64,000 nt of DNA from Sphingomicrobium flavum (GTDB lineage: Bacteria > Pseudomonadota > Alphaproteobacteria > Sphingomonadales > Sphingomonadaceae), in the NCBI RefSeq assembly GCF_024721605.1, contig NZ_CP102630.1, positions 1,178,001-1,242,000 of the forward strand, given 5' to 3'. A program made the translations under genes and the position numbers. Shown piece by piece: positions 60,994 through 64,000 of this stretch. The notes beneath the pieces are model-generated. The model was given only the letters and a program-made list of their open reading frames with translations. It ran no database searches and was not told where the DNA came from. Within the stretch, counting starts at the first letter, position 1. Each line of letters starts with the position of its first letter.

Positions 60994-61901
60994 CACCATC
61001 CCCCCGATGCGCCGCCGCCCCCGAAGGAACCGCCACCAAGCCCGCCGCCGAAGCCGCCCCCGCCACCAAAGCCGCCTCCACCGCCGCCAAAGCCACCGCC
61101 CCAGCCGCCACGGCCACGGCCACGCCCCCCGCGCGAGGAGGATGCAATCGCATCCAGCCCCCACAAGAGCACCGCCAAATCGCCGCTATCCATGCTCTTG
61201 CGCCGACGCTTGCCACCCTTCTTGCCGCGATAGCGCCGGCCGCCCGACGAACGCGCGATGCCAAGGACGATGAACAGCACCAGCATGATGATGAACATGG
61301 CGCTTCCGCCGGCCACAGCCGCTGCGCCCTCCATGTCGGGTTGCGGTTGACGCGCCAGCTCATCCGTCCGCCGCTGCGCTTCCTCGGGGCTCAGCGCCAA
61401 CGCCTCGAACATGCCGTCCACGCCAGCGTTAATGCCATCGGCAAATCGCCCATCCCTGAAGGCCGGCGTCATCTGGTTGCGGATGATCCGCCCGGCAATG
61501 ATATCGGGCAGGAAAACGCGCGCGCCATAGCCCGTATCGATCCGCATCTCGCGCTCTTCACGCGCCACGGTCAGCAGGACGCCATTATCCTCCTCGGCAT
61601 CGCCCACGCCCCATTCGCGCCCCAGCCGATAGCCAAAATCCTCGATCGTCCGGCCCTGCAGATTCTGGAAGGTCGCGATATAGATCGGCCGCCCCGTCGC
61701 GTCGAAATTGCTCTGCAACCGCTGGTTGAGCGCCAATTCCTCGGCATCGGTCAGGAACTCACCCTGATCGAGGATGAAGCTGTTCACCGGCGGCGGCGGG
61801 AAATCCTGCGCCGTCGCCGGCAGAGCCAGTAACGCCATCGCGAGGAGCGCCAGCAACGCGGCGATCCATCTGCGAGCGATGGGAACGGCGATCGCCCTCA
61901 C
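60993..61901 (-). CDS. TPM-domain protein, YgcG family, glycine-rich tail
   Basis: A 302-residue exported membrane protein: N-terminal signal (ALLALLAMALLALPATAQ), TPM domain at about 45-170 (VNSFILDQGEFLTDAEELAL; GYRLGREWGVGDAEEDNGVL; RIDTGYGARVFLPDIIAGRI), a transmembrane helix near 195-217, a basic stretch, and a C-terminal tail of Gly/Phe repeats ending GGASGGW. Start GTG 61901 directly follows the lemA stop (TAAGTG). LemA-TPM pairing recurs in many genomes with envelope roles proposed but not proven. Confidence 0.9.
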   Translation of the reverse strand: MRAIAVPIARRWIAALLALLAMALLALPATAQDFPPPPVNSFILDQGEFLTDAEELALNQRLQSNFDATGRPIYIATFQNLQGRTIEDFGYRLGREWGVGDAEEDNGVLLTVAREEREMRIDTGYGARVFLPDIIAGRIIRNQMTPAFRDGRFADGINAGVDGMFEALALSPEEAQRRTDELARQPQPDMEGAAAVAGGSAMFIIMLVLFIVLGIARSSGGRRYRGKKGGKRRRKSMDSGDLAVLLWGLDAIASSSRGGRGRGRGGWGGGFGGGGGGFGGGGGFGGGLGGGSFGGGGASGGW

Positions 61902-62495
61902 TTATTCGCCAAAGTCGACGCTCGGCGCCTCGTCCGCGCCGGCGGCGGCTTCGAACGCGACCTTGGGTTCGGCGCCATAGAAAATCTTGGCGCCGACCGC
62001 GTCGGGGAAGGTGCGGATGGTGGTGTTATAGCCCTGCACCGCCTCATTATAGTCGCGGCGCGCCACCAGGATCGAGTTTTCGGTCCCTTCAAGCTGCACC
62101 ATCAGGTCGGCATAGCGGCCCTGGCTCTGCAGCTGCGGGTAGTTTTCGTTGACGAAGGTGCCGAGCAGGCTGCGCGCACCCGACATCTGCGCCTGCGCCT
62201 CGCTATAGGCACGCACCGCTTCGGGATCGTCCAGCTGGTCGGGCGACAGCTGTACGCTGGTTGCCCGTGCCCGCGCTTCGGTGATGCTGGTCAGCGTCTC
62301 GTCTTCCTGGTCAGCGGCCGCCTTCACGGTCTCGACCAGATTATCGATGAGGTCATTGCGGCGCTGATATTCGGCCTGCAAATTGCCGAACGCCGCATTG
62401 ACCTGCTCTTCGGCCGTGGGCACGCTGTTGAGGCCGCAACCGGCAAGGCTGAACGCCGCCACCGGCGCGATCAGGGCGAGACGAAATCGTGACAT
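61902..62495 (-). CDS. lemA: LemA family lipoprotein
   Basis: A 197-residue LemA protein. Lipobox SLAGC gives a lipid anchor in place of the usual transmembrane N-terminus. The helical core is typical: VNAAFGNLQAEYQRRNDLID, NLVETVKAAADQE, LMVQLEGTENSILVARRDYN and YNTTIRTFPDAVGAKIF. GAGGGG lies before ATG 62495. First gene of lemA-TPM-TPM-nudix, divergent from mscL with 127 bp between. Confidence 0.94.
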   Translation of the reverse strand: MSRFRLALIAPVAAFSLAGCGLNSVPTAEEQVNAAFGNLQAEYQRRNDLIDNLVETVKAAADQEDETLTSITEARARATSVQLSPDQLDDPEAVRAYSEAQAQMSGARSLLGTFVNENYPQLQSQGRYADLMVQLEGTENSILVARRDYNEAVQGYNTTIRTFPDAVGAKIFYGAEPKVAFEAAAGADEAPSVDFGE

Positions 62496-62622
62496 GGCAG
62501 AACCCCTCTTCAAAAGCGTAACTGTATTACCCGTGTAAGTAGGGTTTTACCGCCCCCCTTTCAATGTCGGAAAAAAGACATATGGTGACCGGTTCCAAGG
62601 GGGAACAGGATAGGGGGACTCC

Positions 62623-63054
62623 ATGCTCAAGGAATTCAAGGAATTCATCGCCAAGGGCAATGTCATTGATCTGGCCGTCGCGGTCATCATCGGCGGTGCC
62701 TTCGCGCTCATCACGTCCAGCCTGACCGACGATGTCATCATGCCGATCGTCGGCGCGATTTTCGGCGGCGCCGATTTCAGCAACTATTTCACGCTGCTGG
62801 GCGATCTGCCTGAAGGCTTTGCCGGCAATCCCAACAGCTACACCGACCTGAAGGAAGCGGGCGCCGCGGTGGTCGGCTGGGGTCAGTTCATCACGGTCGT
62901 GATCAACTTCCTCATCCTGGCGTTCATCATCTTCATCATGGTCAAACAGGTGAACCGGGTGATCGCAAAGAAGGAAGATGAGCCCGCCGAAACCGGTCCG
63001 AGCGAGACCGACCTGCTCAAGGATATCCTTGCCGAACTGAAGAAGAATAACTGA
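62623..63054 (+). CDS. mscL: Large-conductance mechanosensitive channel MscL
   Basis: Homopentameric tension-gated channel, 143 residues. N-terminal amphipathic helix MLKEFKEFIAKGNVIDLAVA, pore helix TM1 (LAVAVIIGGAFALITSSLTD), periplasmic loop 45-85, TM2 (FITVVINFLILAFIIFIMVK) and C-terminal helical bundle LLKDILAELKK. All elements are normal. AGGGGG precedes the ATG. Followed by a bidirectional terminator. Confidence 0.97.
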   Translation: MLKEFKEFIAKGNVIDLAVAVIIGGAFALITSSLTDDVIMPIVGAIFGGADFSNYFTLLGDLPEGFAGNPNSYTDLKEAGAAVVGWGQFITVVINFLILAFIIFIMVKQVNRVIAKKEDEPAETGPSETDLLKDILAELKKNN

Positions 63055-63073
63055 TCGTCTGATCTGGCAGGAA

Positions 63074-63104
63074 AAGGCGCGGGAGGCAGCTCCCGCGCCT
63101 TCTT
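63074..63104. terminator. Bidirectional intrinsic terminator
   Basis: Perfect stem GGCGCGGGAG (63076-63085) / CTCCCGCGCC (63090-63099) with loop GCAG, flanked by AAAA and TTCTTT. It can end mscL on + and the amidohydrolase on -. Confidence 0.92.
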
Positions 63105-63110
63105 TCTTGC

Positions 63111-64000
63111 CTATTTCGGCATGCCCGAAAAGCCTGCTGCTTCGCGCAGCGCATCGCCGTCCATGACATAGCCGTCGCTGATGACCGTCACGACGCGGCG
63201 CAGCGCGCCCAGATCCTGGCTCACATCGCCATCGACCAGAATCATGTCGGCTTCCTTGCCGACCGCGATCGAACCGGTACGATTGTCGATCCCCACCAGC
63301 CGCGCCGGGTTGATCGTCGCGGTCTGCAGCGCGGCCTCCTTGCTCATCCCCGCAATCTCGTAAATCTCGATCTCGCGCACCAGCTCGAGGCCATAGCCGT
63401 CTGTGCCAGCGACAATGGGAATGTCATTTTCATGCAGCTTGGCGATCAGGTCGAGCATCTTCTGGTAGCTCTTCTGCATGTCCTCGCGCGTCACATTTCC
63501 GAACAGCGGATAACCACCCTGGTTGAGGCTGCGCTCAAAGACCGCTGGCATCGTGCCCGAATAGGGCTGGTAAGCGGGCGCCAGCTGCGCATCGGTATAG
63601 GTGAAGCTGCCTTCGAAGATCATGATCGTGGGATCGACCCAGGTGCCGCGCTCCTTCAACAGGTCGATGAAGCTTGTCATCACTGGCCCATCCAGGTCGA
63701 CATCCTTGGCATATTGCGCGGGCCCTTCGAAGCGCGCCGCCGTATTGGAAATATCCACCACCGATTGCGGCATCGCTTCCATCATGATGAAGTTGAGATG
63801 AGTGACCTCGTCATAGCCCGCCTTGACTGCTTCGGATGGCCGCATCGTGGCGGGCACGTGGCCCAGCACGTTGAGCCCCAGTCTCTTGGCCTCGGCCGCT
63901 GCCGGCGCGATCCAATCGGGGTTCATCGAGGTATAGAATTTCACCCCCCACAGGCCATTTTCCGCAGCCTTGCGCACCGCTGCAATCGCTTCTGCCTCGC
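63111..64000 (-). CDS. Amidohydrolase-superfamily protein (5' end outside window)
   Basis: C-terminal ~296 residues of a metal-dependent hydrolase; the frame is open to the right edge (EAEAIAAVRKAAENG continues inward), so the start and the first metal-binding HxH are beyond the window. Visible marks are LGHVP and EVTHLNFIM (metal histidines), IVAGTDGYG (catalytic Asp) and the terminal IAVGKEADMILVDGD typical of imidazolonepropionase-like/prolidase-like amidohydrolases. The substrate is unknown; related enzymes hydrolyse peptides or cyclic amides. Confidence 0.88.
   Translation of the reverse strand, partial: EAEAIAAVRKAAENGLWGVKFYTSMNPDWIAPAAAEAKRLGLNVLGHVPATMRPSEAVKAGYDEVTHLNFIMMEAMPQSVVDISNTAARFEGPAQYAKDVDLDGPVMTSFIDLLKERGTWVDPTIMIFEGSFTYTDAQLAPAYQPYSGTMPAVFERSLNQGGYPLFGNVTREDMQKSYQKMLDLIAKLHENDIPIVAGTDGYGLELVREIEIYEIAGMSKEAALQTATINPARLVGIDNRTGSIAVGKEADMILVDGDVSQDLGALRRVVTVISDGYVMDGDALREAAGFSGMPK

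Noticed and set aside
61010-61130. Repetitive CCGCC-rich tract resembling a tandem repeat or CRISPR
   Set aside because: It is the codon-level repeat of the Gly/Phe tail of the TPM protein, without constant spacer-repeat units.

Overview
This window is a GC-rich chromosomal segment that most resembles an aerobic alphaproteobacterium of the order Sphingomonadales; this is inference from gene content, and no 16S gene is present. Supporting signs are an F0 operon separate from F1 with paired b' and b subunits, UrcA-, DUF4402-, DUF6456- and YdbH-type proteins, a bacteriophytochrome with an HWE-type kinase, a dnaK upstream site matching the alphaproteobacterial heat-shock promoter, and two dispersed inverted-repeat elements of a kind common in these genomes. 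No phage, insertion sequence, CRISPR array or rRNA was seen. Genes are tightly packed with many 1-8 nt start/stop overlaps, and no gene-free stretch exceeds 300 bases.

Region 1 (1-12.9 kb) is phenylacetate and aromatic amino acid catabolism. paaABCE (without paaD) runs leftward into an aromatic aminotransferase that overlaps a fused alpha/beta 2-oxoacid dehydrogenase E1, which leaves the window. paaG and paaZ lie nearby on the other strand. Together they could carry phenylalanine through phenylpyruvate to phenylacetyl-CoA and then through epoxidation, isomerisation and ring opening. A two-gene unit of unknown function is divergent from paaA.

Region 2 (13-24.7 kb) holds the F0 ATP synthase genes (atpI, atpB, atpE, b', b), the envelope trio ydbH-ynbE-ydbL, radC, and purB followed by heme oxygenase and bacteriophytochrome genes. 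Region 3 (24.6-34.2 kb) holds a metallo-beta-lactamase-fold hydrolase, dnaKJ with a heat-shock-like promoter, fabG, fabD, an SDR plus Rieske oxygenase pair, and rpsF-rpsR-rplI. rplI encodes an L9 with a long acidic tail.

Region 4 (34-40.2 kb) is a mixed set: a BTAD regulator, UrcA, a glutathione transferase, DUF6456, an XRE regulator, DUF421, tRNA-Val(UAC), DUF2165 and a winged-helix protein. Region 5 (40.2-49.5 kb) is a leucine-degradation operon: isovaleryl-CoA dehydrogenase, a diheme lipoprotein cytochrome, methylcrotonyl-CoA carboxylase beta and alpha, an SDR and cysQ. A diheme cytochrome and a thiolase lie alongside.

Region 6 (49.5-52.8 kb) is the most unusual stretch. Three related small lipoproteins flank a module made of an XRE regulator, a membrane protein, a perfect 35-bp palindrome and a glutaredoxin-MauE fusion. 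Region 7 (52.7-64 kb) contains an SH3 protein, a nitronate monooxygenase-like enzyme with an added four-cysteine segment, nadC, a phosphoesterase, an aminoglycoside-phosphotransferase-fold kinase, an M3 peptidase, a lemA-TPM-TPM-nudix operon, mscL and a partial amidohydrolase.
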